Origin: PCRC01 sp040384665
Lineage (GTDB): Bacteria; Pseudomonadota; Gammaproteobacteria; Burkholderiales; Burkholderiaceae_C
Assembly: GCA_040384665.1 (NCBI GenBank)
Contig: JAZKIY010000041.1
Location: 1-29,294 of the forward strand
Direction: 5' to 3'
DNA length: 29,294 nucleotides
This document shows, one piece after another, positions 7,533-14,202 of the stretch (positions are counted from its first letter, which is position 1; each line of letters opens with the position of its first letter). The position numbers and the translations under genes were made by a program. The notes beneath the pieces are model-generated. The model did no database searches. It was not told where the DNA came from and was given only the letters and a program-made list of their open reading frames with translations.

Positions 7533-8180
7533 ATGAAAAAACTGATTCTGATTTCCGTCCTCGGCGCCGTGGGCAGCTTGGCCATGGCCCAGGAAGTGGG
7601 GCGTGTGATTTCCAGCACCCCGGTGGTTCAGCAGTACGGTGTGCCGCGCCAGGTCTGCAACAACACCCAGGTGCTGGTGCAGCAACCCAAGTCGGGCGGC
7701 GGCGCATTGCTGGGTGCGGTGGCGGGTGGTGCGGCCGGCAACGCGATTGGTGACGGCTCCGGCCGCGCGATTGCCACGCTGATTGGCCTCGTGGGCGGCG
7801 CCATTGTGGGCGACCGGGTCGAGGGCGACAACGCACCGCAGTACCAAAACGTGCAACAGTGTGGCAACCAGACCTTCTACGAGAACCGCACCGTGGCCTA
7901 CAACGTGGTCTACGAGTACGCGGGCAGGCAGTACCAGGTGCAAATGCCCAACGACCCAGGCCCCACCGTCCCGGTGCAGGTCACCCCCGTGGGCCATTCG
8001 GCTGCCCAGTATGGCCAGACGCAGCAACCCGTTGTGGTGGCACCCAGCTACCCTGCCCCGGGGTACTACCCAGCGCCAGCCACGGTCCCCGTGTACCCGG
8101 TGTACCAGCGGCCTTACTACGCACCGATTGGCCTGAGCCTGAACCTCGGGTATTCCAACGGCCGCGGCCACTGGCGTTGA
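7533..8180 (+). CDS. Exported glycine-zipper (2TM) envelope protein
   Basis: The 215-residue protein has a Sec signal peptide (about 1-19, MKKLILISVLGAVGSLAMA then QE). A glycine-zipper membrane segment with alternating G/A-xxx-G spacing spans about residues 52-92 (GALLGAVAGGAAGNAIG, then LIGLVGGAIVGD), as in the 17-kDa surface antigen/SlyB-type family. Two cysteines near residues 45 and 110 could form a disulfide. The C-terminal 50 residues are rich in Pro, Tyr and Val. I chose the ATG at 7533, with AAGG upstream and the signal peptide following, over an upstream in-frame ATG. It probably contributes to outer-membrane integrity; there is no specific assignment. It converges on the anti-sigma gene. 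Confidence 0.88.
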   Translation: MKKLILISVLGAVGSLAMAQEVGRVISSTPVVQQYGVPRQVCNNTQVLVQQPKSGGGALLGAVAGGAAGNAIGDGSGRAIATLIGLVGGAIVGDRVEGDNAPQYQNVQQCGNQTFYENRTVAYNVVYEYAGRQYQVQMPNDPGPTVPVQVTPVGHSAAQYGQTQQPVVVAPSYPAPGYYPAPATVPVYPVYQRPYYAPIGLSLNLGYSNGRGHWR

Positions 8181-8181
8181 G

Positions 8182-8220
8182 TCAGCACCGCTGATGCTTG
8201 GCGGCCGGCGCAACGCGCCG
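8182..8220. terminator. Two GC hairpins in a convergent gap (possible bidirectional terminator)
   Basis: TCAGC-ACC-GCTGA (8182-8194) and CGGCGC-AAC-GCGCCG (8206-8220) occupy most of the 48 bases between the convergent stops of the glycine-zipper and anti-sigma genes. Neither is followed by a T-run, so intrinsic termination is uncertain. Confidence 0.35.
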
Positions 8221-8228
8221 ACCTGCCT

Positions 8229-9059
8229 TCAGCGCGTCGTCAGCACACGGCCTGAGAACAGCACCGGGCCCGTCGGCCCACCTTCCCGCACACCGCCTTT
8301 GGGCTCCAGGCTGATGGCCAATGCGGGGGTTGCGCGCACCTGCTGGTCGTTGGCGACCAGCCGCATCTGGGCTTGCCCATCGAGCACACCCAGCGAGGTC
8401 GGCCCGCCCGACTCGGGCAACGCCCAGAGCTGGAGCGATTTGTCGGCCGCTTCCTGGTAAGCGCCCACGCGTTTGAGCACCAGCGCCTGTTGGCGGGCGT
8501 CGAAGGTCACCAGCATGGACGCGTTGAACTTGCCGTCGGCCAGCACCGCCACATACGCAATGTCGGGCTGGGCTTTCAGTTGCGCCAGCAGTTCGGTGTT
8601 CTGCTGTGCCAATGCCTCGCGCGCCTGCGCCAGTTCGGCGTTCTGGCGGCTGGTTTGGGCCAGCTGGCTGGCTTGTTCGCCCAGTTGCCGGTGTTGCTGC
8701 ACCCCCACCACCAGCCCGGCCACCGTGGCCAGCGCGCCGGCCGCTGCGGCGCCACGCCACCAGGCCGACACGCCACGCGCTGCAGACACCTTGGATTGGG
8801 GGATAGCGGCCCGGGTTTTCTGGCGCTCGTTTTCCACCGCGTTGGCGATGCGCTTCCAGACATTGGCGCTGGGCGCCTCGCTGGGCTGGAGTTCGGTGAG
8901 CGAGGCCAGGCGCTCCTGCCACAGCAGGGCCTGCGTGCGGATGGTCACGCTGTCGCGGGCCAGGGTTTCAAAACGGCGGCGTGCACCGCCGCGCAGGGTG
9001 CCGAGGGCGTGGCTGGCGGCCAGCTGTTCCAGCAAAGCGGGGTGGTTGGTCAACTTCAT
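8229..9059 (-). CDS. Membrane anti-sigma factor, RskA/anti-sigma-K type
   Basis: The 276-residue protein has an N-terminal cytoplasmic helical domain (about 1-85, including LAASHALGTLRGGARRRFE). One membrane helix covers about residues 101-120, followed by a Gln/Ala/Leu coiled coil (about 122-163). The C-terminal RskA-like periplasmic domain contains LWALPESGGPTSLGVL, typical of this family. No HxxxCxxC zinc motif is seen in the N-terminus. It lies 36 bases downstream of the ECF sigma gene in the same direction, the usual arrangement for a sigma/anti-sigma pair. It should hold that sigma factor at the membrane until a signal is sensed. The signal and release protease are unknown. Confidence 0.9.
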   Translation of the reverse strand: MKLTNHPALLEQLAASHALGTLRGGARRRFETLARDSVTIRTQALLWQERLASLTELQPSEAPSANVWKRIANAVENERQKTRAAIPQSKVSAARGVSAWWRGAAAAGALATVAGLVVGVQQHRQLGEQASQLAQTSRQNAELAQAREALAQQNTELLAQLKAQPDIAYVAVLADGKFNASMLVTFDARQQALVLKRVGAYQEAADKSLQLWALPESGGPTSLGVLDGQAQMRLVANDQQVRATPALAISLEPKGGVREGGPTGPVLFSGRVLTTR

Positions 9060-9095
9060 GGTGGCTTACTCAAAATAAATCTGTGGGCGCGGGGC

Positions 9096-9680
9096 TCAAA
9101 CCACCCGTGCCATGCACTGGCGCAACTGCTCCAGGCCACGGCGGATCCAGGTCTTGACCGTGCCCAGCGGCAGCTTCAGCTGGGCGGCCAATTCGTTGTG
9201 GCTCAGGTCGCGCATGTAGGCCAGGCTCACCACCTCGCGCTGTTTGTTCTCCAGCCGGCTCAGGCACTGGTGCAGCGCGGTGGCCTGCTGGCTGGCCTGG
9301 GCGGCGTCAATCGGGTCGGTGGCGTTGCTGGCCAGCGTGTCGCTCATGAAGTCGTCCAGCTCCAGCGCGGTGTCCACCCGTTCGCTGTTGCGGCGGCGCA
9401 GGAAGTCGAGCGACCGGCTGCGCACGATCACGCCCATCCAGGCCATGGGCGGGCTCAGCACCGAGCGGTAGTCGCCCGCAATGCGCCAGATGTTGAGGTA
9501 GGCGTCCTGCAGCGCGTCTTCGGCCCATTCGCGGTTGCTCAGCACGCGCAGCGCCACACCGTACAGCCGCTTGGCGGTCAGGTCGTAGAGTTCACGCAGT
9601 GCCAGCGCCGCATCGGCGTCGCGTGGGGCAATTCGGATCAGCAGGGCAGTCAATTGGGTGTCTGTGGGTTCAAGCGCCAT
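9096..9680 (-). CDS. ECF sigma factor
   Basis: The 194-residue sigma-70-family protein contains only regions 2 and 4. Region 2 includes DALQDAYLNIW and VIVRSRSLDFLRRR. Region 4 includes LENKQREVVSLAYMRDLSH and the helix-turn-helix LAAQLKLPLGTVKTWIRRGL. It resembles SigK-like ECF sigmas paired with RskA-type anti-sigmas, which follows here. The ATG has no obvious Shine-Dalgarno (upstream GGTTTCTTTTCCC). ECF sigmas often activate their own promoter. About 25-50 bases upstream, TGAATCC and CGTAAGT could be -35/-10-like elements, but no second copy was found in the window to support that. Confidence 0.93.
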   Translation of the reverse strand: MALEPTDTQLTALLIRIAPRDADAALALRELYDLTAKRLYGVALRVLSNREWAEDALQDAYLNIWRIAGDYRSVLSPPMAWMGVIVRSRSLDFLRRRNSERVDTALELDDFMSDTLASNATDPIDAAQASQQATALHQCLSRLENKQREVVSLAYMRDLSHNELAAQLKLPLGTVKTWIRRGLEQLRQCMARVV

Positions 9681-9837
9681 GGGAAAAGAAACCGGTTGGA
9701 ATACTTACGCGAACGCGCGCGCTGCGGATTCAGGCCACCCATCTTTACCAGCCTGAAAATTGGAGAGACTTCACTAGCCTAACCCATGGCCCCCCAATGG
9801 GACAAGCGGCCGCCGGAGATGGCCACCCGTGGGCCGT

Positions 9838-9843
9838 TAAAAT
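9838..9843 (+). promoter_or_regulatory. Candidate -10 box for ppnP-argG
   Basis: TAAAAT matches five of six -10 consensus bases in the 205-base divergent gap between the sigma gene and ppnP. It would give a leader of about 36 nt. No good -35 is visible. The rest of the gap (9681-9885) holds only a weak inverted repeat around CCCATGG/CCAATGG. Confidence 0.3.
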
Positions 9844-9885
9844 TAGGGCTTTCACCCACCCACCAGCCCCCTGCGCAGCCTCCCC

Positions 9886-10203
9886 ATGACCACCGAACAA
9901 TTTGACGGCGTTTCTGTCGCCACCAAAGCCAATGTCTATTTCGACGGCAAATGCGTCAGCCACAGCATCACGCTGGCCGACGGCACCAAAAAGAGCGTGG
10001 GCGTGGTACTGCCCGCCACGCTGACCTTCAACACCGGCGCGCCTGAAATCATGGAATGCACCGCTGGCGCCTGCGAATACAAGCTGGCCGGCAGCGAGGC
10101 TTGGCTCAAGTCGGCGGCGGGCGAGAAGTTCAGCGTGCCGGGCAACTCGAGCTTCCAGATCAAGGTAGCCGAGGCCTACCACTACATCTGCCATTTCGGT
10201 TGA
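9886..10203 (+). CDS. ppnP: Pyrimidine/purine nucleoside phosphorylase (PpnP, DUF1255)
   Basis: The 105-residue single-domain cupin matches the PpnP/YaiE (UPF0345) family in length and in motifs such as ANVYFDGKCVSHSI, GVVLPATLTFNTG, MECTAGACEYKL and the C-terminal EAYHYICHFG. Family members cleave several nucleosides with phosphate to the free base and ribose-1-phosphate in nucleotide salvage. The stop codon is five bases before the argG ATG, so the two are almost certainly co-transcribed. The reason for pairing with arginine synthesis is not evident. The start follows a pyrimidine-rich leader with no strong ribosome site. Confidence 0.93.
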   Translation: MTTEQFDGVSVATKANVYFDGKCVSHSITLADGTKKSVGVVLPATLTFNTGAPEIMECTAGACEYKLAGSEAWLKSAAGEKFSVPGNSSFQIKVAEAYHYICHFG

Positions 10204-10208
10204 ACAGC

Positions 10209-11546
10209 ATGGGCACGATTCTGCAAAACGTACCCGTCGGCCAGAAGGTCGGCATTGCTTTCTCGGGTGGGCTGGACACCAGCGCCGCGCTGCACTGGAT
10301 GAAGCTGAAGGGCGCCCTGCCCTACGCCTACACCGCCAACTTGGGTCAGCCGGACGAGCCCGACTACGACGAAATTCCGCGCAAAGCGATGGAATACGGC
10401 GCCGAAAAAGCGCGGCTGATTGACTGCCGCCTGCAGCTCGCGCAGGAAGGCATTGCCGCGCTGCAGGCCGGCGCTTTCCACATCAGCACCGCCGGCATCA
10501 CCTACTTCAACACCACGCCGCTGGGCCGCGCCGTGACCGGCACCATGCTGGTGGCAGCCATGAAGGAAGACGATGTGAACATCTGGGGCGACGGCTCCAC
10601 CTTCAAGGGCAACGACATCGAGCGTTTCTACCGCTACGGCCTGCTGACCAATCCATCCCTGCGCATCTACAAGCCCTGGCTCGACCAGCTGTTCATCGAC
10701 GAGCTGGGTGGCCGCGCCGAGATGAGCGCCTTCATGACGGCGCACGGCTTTGGCTACAAAATGAGCGCCGAAAAAGCCTACAGCACCGACAGCAACATGC
10801 TGGGCGCCACCCACGAAGCCAAAGACCTGGAACATCTGAGCAGCGGCATCAAGATCGTCAACCCCATCATGGGCGTGCCGTTCTGGAAAGACGACTGCGT
10901 GGTGAAAGCCGAAGAAGTCACGGTGCGCTTTGAAGAAGGCCAGCCGGTCGCGCTGAACGGCCAGACCTTCGCCAGCCCGGTGGAGCTGATCCTGGAGGCC
11001 AATCGCATCGGCGGCCGCCACGGCCTGGGCATGAGCGACCAGATCGAGAACCGCATCATCGAAGCCAAGAGCCGCGGCATTTACGAGGCGCCCGGCCTGG
11101 CCCTGTTGTTCATCGCCTACGAACGGCTGGTGACCGGCATCCACAACGAAGACACCATCGAGCAGTACCGTGAAAGCGGCCGCAAACTGGGCCGCCTGTT
11201 GTACCAGGGCCGCTGGTTCGACCCGCAAGCCATCATGCTGCGCGAAGCCGCGCAGCGCTGGGTGGCCCGCGCCATCACCGGCGAGGTGACGCTGGAACTG
11301 CGCCGCGGCAACGACTACAGCCTGCTCAACACCGAGAGCGCTAACCTCACCTACAAGCCCGAACGGCTGAGCATGGAAAAGGTGGAAGACGCGCCCTTCT
11401 CACCGCTGGACCGCATTGGCCAACTGACCATGCGCAACCTGGACATCATCGACACGCGGGAGAAATTGTCGATCTACGCGAAAACCGGCTTGCTGTCGGT
11501 GGGGGCGGGAACGGCACTGCCGCAGTTGGGGAACGAGAAGGAATAA
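10209..11546 (+). CDS. argG: Argininosuccinate synthase
   Basis: The 445-residue enzyme condenses citrulline and aspartate with ATP in arginine biosynthesis. The PP-loop ATP motif AFSGGLDTSAALHW is at about residues 17-30. STAGITYFNTTPLGRAVTG and DGSTFKGNDIERFYRYG are typical of the longer bacterial argG subtype (E. coli-like, ~447 aa). The ATG at 10209 follows ppnP by five bases. A strong intrinsic terminator begins seven bases after the stop, so argG ends the transcript. The assignment is secure. Confidence 0.98.
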   Translation: MGTILQNVPVGQKVGIAFSGGLDTSAALHWMKLKGALPYAYTANLGQPDEPDYDEIPRKAMEYGAEKARLIDCRLQLAQEGIAALQAGAFHISTAGITYFNTTPLGRAVTGTMLVAAMKEDDVNIWGDGSTFKGNDIERFYRYGLLTNPSLRIYKPWLDQLFIDELGGRAEMSAFMTAHGFGYKMSAEKAYSTDSNMLGATHEAKDLEHLSSGIKIVNPIMGVPFWKDDCVVKAEEVTVRFEEGQPVALNGQTFASPVELILEANRIGGRHGLGMSDQIENRIIEAKSRGIYEAPGLALLFIAYERLVTGIHNEDTIEQYRESGRKLGRLLYQGRWFDPQAIMLREAAQRWVARAITGEVTLELRRGNDYSLLNTESANLTYKPERLSMEKVEDAPFSPLDRIGQLTMRNLDIIDTREKLSIYAKTGLLSVGAGTALPQLGNEKE

Positions 11547-11552
11547 GACATC

Positions 11553-11580
11553 AAGGCCGCGTTTGCGGCCTTGTTTTTTT
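11553..11580 (+). terminator. Intrinsic terminator of ppnP-argG
   Basis: AAGGCCGC, loop GTTT and GCGGCCTT form a perfect 8-bp GC-rich stem, directly followed by GTTTTTTT. This is a textbook rho-independent terminator just after the argG stop. Confidence 0.95.
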
Positions 11581-11640
11581 GCGGGTTGAACGTCTGTCAG
11601 CGACCCCGAGTGGTCATTTCAAGCCCGGGTTCACGGGCGG

Positions 11641-11684
11641 GCCGAGCAACGCGAGGCTTACCCGGTCGCAGGGCGTTGTTCGGC
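11641..11684. repeat. Imperfect inverted repeat downstream of the RibD-C-like gene
   Basis: GCCGAGCAACGC (11641-11652) and GCGTTGTTCGGC (11673-11684) are complementary at 11 of 12 positions around a 20-base spacer; the odd pair is G with T. It is reminiscent in layout of an integron attC, but the end heptamers do not match the RYYYAAC/GTTRRRY consensus and 44 bp is short. The rest of 11581-11706 holds a small GCCCG/CGGGC dyad and a C10 run. Confidence 0.5.
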
Positions 11685-11690
11685 AACATG

Positions 11691-11700
11691 CCCCCCCCCC
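11691..11700. repeat. Homopolymer C10 tract
   Basis: Ten consecutive cytosines lie six bases beyond the stop of the RibD-C-like gene. No other comparable run was noticed in the window. Being outside the reading frame, it should not cause coding phase variation; it is also a site where read errors are likely. Confidence 0.85.
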
Positions 11701-11706
11701 GCCGGG

Positions 11707-12264
11707 TCAGCGCACGCGCCGGTAGTGCATGGCGACCGCGCCGTTGCGGAGAGGCATCGCCGAGATCAACTCGAGCCGTCGCGTGCTGGGCAGTCCGCTC
11801 TCGTACAGCGTTGGGCCGTGGCCGGCGATTCTGGGGTGGACGAGCAACTTGTACTCGTCGATCAGATCCAGTCCGTCCAACGCGGTCGCGAGCTTGCTGC
11901 TGCCGAGGAGCACGCCGTCCGGGGTCGCGTCCTTTAGTTTCTGCACGCCCGTGCGCAGGTCGCCTGCCATGTGGTGGCTGTTGGTCCAGGGGAAGTCCTT
12001 GCGCGTCGAGGACACCACGTACTTCGGCTTAGCCTCCAGCTTGACCGCCCACGTGCGCATCGCCGGCGGCGCCTCCGCGTCGCCACGGGCGACCGCGGGC
12101 CAGTAGCTCTCCATCATTTCGTAGGTGACGCGGCCCCACAGCATCGCGCCGCCCTCGTCCATGAGGCGGGTGAAGAAGGCATGTGTCTCGTCATCGGCGA
12201 TTCCTTCCTGGTGGTCGACGCAGCCGTCCAGGGTGACGTTGATACTGAAGGTCAAGAGTCCCAT
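11707..12264 (-). CDS. RibD C-terminal/dihydrofolate-reductase-fold family protein
   Basis: The 185-residue protein starts MGLLTFSINVTLDGCVDHQEG and contains MLWGRVTYEMMESYW, YVVSSTRKDF and DGVLLGSSKLATAL. These are features of the stand-alone RibD C-terminal-domain family (PF01872-like), which shares the DHFR fold and probably binds NADPH. Substrates of such proteins are mostly unknown; neither riboflavin nor folate activity should be assumed. The start is well supported by GGAGG five bases upstream. It has no operon partner: argG converges from one side, and an 82-base gap separates the PEP-mutase-like gene. GTTAGGC (minus strand, 12290-12296) and the inverted repeat downstream give it a cassette-like setting. 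Confidence 0.88.
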   Translation of the reverse strand: MGLLTFSINVTLDGCVDHQEGIADDETHAFFTRLMDEGGAMLWGRVTYEMMESYWPAVARGDAEAPPAMRTWAVKLEAKPKYVVSSTRKDFPWTNSHHMAGDLRTGVQKLKDATPDGVLLGSSKLATALDGLDLIDEYKLLVHPRIAGHGPTLYESGLPSTRRLELISAMPLRNGAVAMHYRRVR

Positions 12265-12346
12265 GGTGTCCTCCGTTCGAGATTCACAGGCCTAACAGAT
12301 TCGGCAAAGTCGCCACCCGCCGTTTGGCCAAGCGCGGTCCGTCCCA

Positions 12347-13180
12347 TCACCCCTCCCGAAACAGCCCGTTCAGCGCCTTCCCCGACGCCGCCCCCGCCAG
12401 CCCGTCGAACCGCCCTTCTTCCCGCATCAACTTGGCCGCGTGCATGAAGCCGCCCCAGGCCGCGCGGGCGAGTGCGCCGCCGACGCTGACGCGGCGCACG
12501 CCCAATTCAGCAATGTCTTTCAGCGTGAGGTCGATGGCGGAGCCGACCAGCAAATTGACGGGTTTGGGCGCAACGGCCTGCACCACGGCGGTGATGTTTT
12601 CACGGGTCTGGATGCCGGGGGCGTAAAGGCAGTCGGCGCCGGCCTGGGCGTAGGCTTGCAGGCGGGCTATGGTGTCGGGCAGGTCGAGGCGGCCGACGAA
12701 GAAGTTTTCGGCGCGGGCGACCAGCAGGGTGTCGCCACCGGCCTCGTCAATGGCGTGGCGGGCGGCGCGCAGGCGGGCCACGGCGGTGGGAATGTCGAAC
12801 AGCGGGTCTTGCGGGTTGCCGGTGGCGTCTTCGATGGACAGGCCGGCCACGCCGGTGTCTATGGCGAGGTGCACGCTCTGGGCCACGGCTTCGGGGGTGT
12901 TGCCAAAGCCGTTTTCAAAATCGGCGTTTACCGGCAAATCGGTGGCCAGCACCATCTCGCGCAGGTGGGCCAGCACCTGGTCGCGCGACATGGCGCCGTC
13001 GGCCTGCGCGTGCGACCACGCAAAGCCGGAACTGGTGGTGGCCAATGCCTCAAAGCCCAGTGTTTGCAGGTAGCGGGCGCTGCCGGCGTCCCAGGGGTTG
13101 GGGATGACGAAGCAGCCGGACTGGTGCAGCCGCTTGAAGGCCTGCCGTTTGGCGGCAACGCTGGGCGGGATGGGGGTCAT
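12347..13180 (-). CDS. Isocitrate lyase/PEP mutase superfamily protein
   Basis: The 277-residue TIM-barrel protein belongs to the PEP mutase/isocitrate lyase superfamily. Motifs include GCFVIPNPWDAGSARYL (about 22-38), the metal-binding-type segment NADFENGFG (85-93), GLSIEDATGN (113-122) and LLVARAENF. The ICL catalytic KKCGH loop is absent, so this is not isocitrate lyase itself; it resembles the many uncharacterised oxaloacetate-lyase/2-methylisocitrate-lyase-like members. I chose ATG at 13180. The open frame extends upstream, but there it is a shadow of the EthD-like gene. It is 73 bases downstream of that gene and probably in its transcript. Confidence 0.87.
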   Translation of the reverse strand: MTPIPPSVAAKRQAFKRLHQSGCFVIPNPWDAGSARYLQTLGFEALATTSSGFAWSHAQADGAMSRDQVLAHLREMVLATDLPVNADFENGFGNTPEAVAQSVHLAIDTGVAGLSIEDATGNPQDPLFDIPTAVARLRAARHAIDEAGGDTLLVARAENFFVGRLDLPDTIARLQAYAQAGADCLYAPGIQTRENITAVVQAVAPKPVNLLVGSAIDLTLKDIAELGVRRVSVGGALARAAWGGFMHAAKLMREEGRFDGLAGAASGKALNGLFREG

Positions 13181-13253
13181 GGTGGTCGCCTTCAAAGGGG
13201 GGCGCATGCGGCGAGCACCACCACGCGCCAATGGGCAGGGACTGTGCGCGGGC

Positions 13254-13568
13254 TCAGCCCACCACCACCTCGCTGACCTGCAGCACCGGGCTGAGGTTGG
13301 TGTAGTTGGGAACGTCGGCCATGATCTCTTGCGCGTGCGGGCCGAAACCGGCCTGGAAGGCCTCGACCGAGGCGCAGTACAGGTGGCACATGGCCACAAA
13401 CGGTGGCGGCGCACCCGGCGCCCCACCGACCAGCCCCTGGTCGATGGTGTAGTGGCTGCAATGTGCGCCCAGACGGGCCTTGACCATGGGCATGTGCTTG
13501 TCGCGGTAGTAGGCGTGGTCAAACTGCGCGTTGGGCTGTTGCGGGTACAGCACGCTGACTTTGATCAT
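13254..13568 (-). CDS. EthD-like dimeric ferredoxin-fold (DABB) protein
   Basis: The 104-residue protein begins MIKVSVLYPQQPNAQFDHAY and continues YRDKHMPMVKARLG (about 21-34), the hallmark of the EthD family. EthD was named from ethyl tert-butyl ether degradation operons, but most members have no known function. The AGGAG site seven bases before the ATG supports the start. Its likely operon partner is the downstream PEP-mutase-like gene. The divergent HiPIP gene is 165 bases away; that gap holds a loose TGCCTG/CAGGCA repeat (13591-13619) and no promoter I would call. Confidence 0.87.
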   Translation of the reverse strand: MIKVSVLYPQQPNAQFDHAYYRDKHMPMVKARLGAHCSHYTIDQGLVGGAPGAPPPFVAMCHLYCASVEAFQAGFGPHAQEIMADVPNYTNLSPVLQVSEVVVG

Positions 13569-13733
13569 GGTGTCTCCTGGTGATTTGTTGTGCCTGCCAT
13601 TGTGCCTCTGGGACAGGCATTGTCAGAGGTGATTCGTCGGGTATCGGCTGGCTGCCACACTGGGCAAGTCAACCGGCCTTGGCTGCTTGGCGTTGTTGCA
13701 ACTCCACTGATCGACTCCGAAAGAGAGGCTCCC

Positions 13734-14042
13734 ATGAACACGTCTCCGACCCGTCGCCGCTTTATCACCCTTGTGCCCGTCGCGGGCGCGGCCCTGATGG
13801 CCGCTGGCCATGCCAGCGCAACCATGGTGGACGAAAAAGACGCCAACGCCGCGGCGCTGGCCTATGTGGCCGACGCCACCAAAGCCGACAAATCCAAGGT
13901 CAAGGCCCCGGCTGGCAGCAGCTGCAGCAACTGCGCGCTCTTCTCCGGCAAAGCCGGCGAGTCGGCCGGTGGCTGTGGCATCTTTCCGGGCAAGCAGGTG
14001 TCGGCCAAGGGCATTTGCTCGGCTTACGCCAAGAAGGGCTGA
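13734..14042 (+). CDS. High-potential iron-sulfur protein (HiPIP), Tat-exported
   Basis: The 102-residue precursor starts with a twin-arginine-type signal (RRRFITLVPVAGAALMAAG, about 7-25). The mature domain has four cysteines at 64, 67, 81 and 95 (CSNC, GGCGIFPG, GICSAY), the spacing of HiPIPs that bind one [4Fe-4S] cluster in the +2/+3 state. HiPIPs are soluble periplasmic electron carriers between bc1 complexes and terminal oxidases or photosynthetic reaction centres. Nothing nearby indicates its partner. GAGAGG six bases upstream supports the start. A strong inverted repeat begins at the base after the stop codon. Confidence 0.95.
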   Translation: MNTSPTRRRFITLVPVAGAALMAAGHASATMVDEKDANAAALAYVADATKADKSKVKAPAGSSCSNCALFSGKAGESAGGCGIFPGKQVSAKGICSAYAKKG

Positions 14043-14084
14043 CGCCGCACGCAGGTGCCCATGTGCACGCCTGCGTGTGCGGCG
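14043..14084 (+). terminator. Inverted repeat immediately after the HiPIP stop
   Basis: CGCCGCACGCAGG (14043-14055) pairs with CCTGCGTGTGCGGCG (14070-14084), giving 13 bp with a two-base bulge around a 14-base loop. It starts right after TGA. No T-run follows, so it may be a 3'-end stabiliser or a processing hairpin rather than an intrinsic terminator. Confidence 0.5.
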
Positions 14085-14093
14085 ACGGCATTC

Positions 14094-14142
14094 GCTATCA
14101 AATAAGGAGCTATACCGCCAGACTTCACTAGGGCTAGGCGGT
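14094..14142. repeat. Degenerate interspersed palindromic repeat
   Basis: The segment with GGAGCTATACCGCC ... GGCTAGGCGGTGATTTG forms an inner ACCGCC/GGCGGT stem and an outer CAAAT/ATTTG stem. The layout resembles AGCT-containing intergenic palindromes I associate with Comamonadaceae genomes. A related shorter palindrome is at 20503-20543. Family membership is from memory and similarity by eye. Confidence 0.4.
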
Positions 14143-14202
14143 GATTTGGCTTGATTTCTCGAGAGATGGCGGTATTTGGGCCCCCTGGAAGGCCTGGAAC
14201 GG

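Noticed and set aside
8373..9782. 469-codon plus-strand frame opposite the sigma/anti-sigma pair
   Set aside because: It is antisense to two genes with clear motifs and has shadow-like composition.
11641..11684. A true integron attC site
   Set aside because: The arm ends do not match RYYYAAC/GTTRRRY and the structure is shorter than known attC sites; kept only as an attC-like inverted repeat.
13181..13522. N-terminal extension of the PEP-mutase-like frame
   Set aside because: It lies over the EthD-like gene in another frame and is low-complexity Thr/Arg/Ser/Pro; the family N-terminus starts at 13180.
9766..14130. The 12-mer AGACTTCACTAG occurring near 9766 and near 14119
   Set aside because: One pair of matching 12-mers is expected by chance in a window this size, and the flanks do not align well enough to call a repeat.
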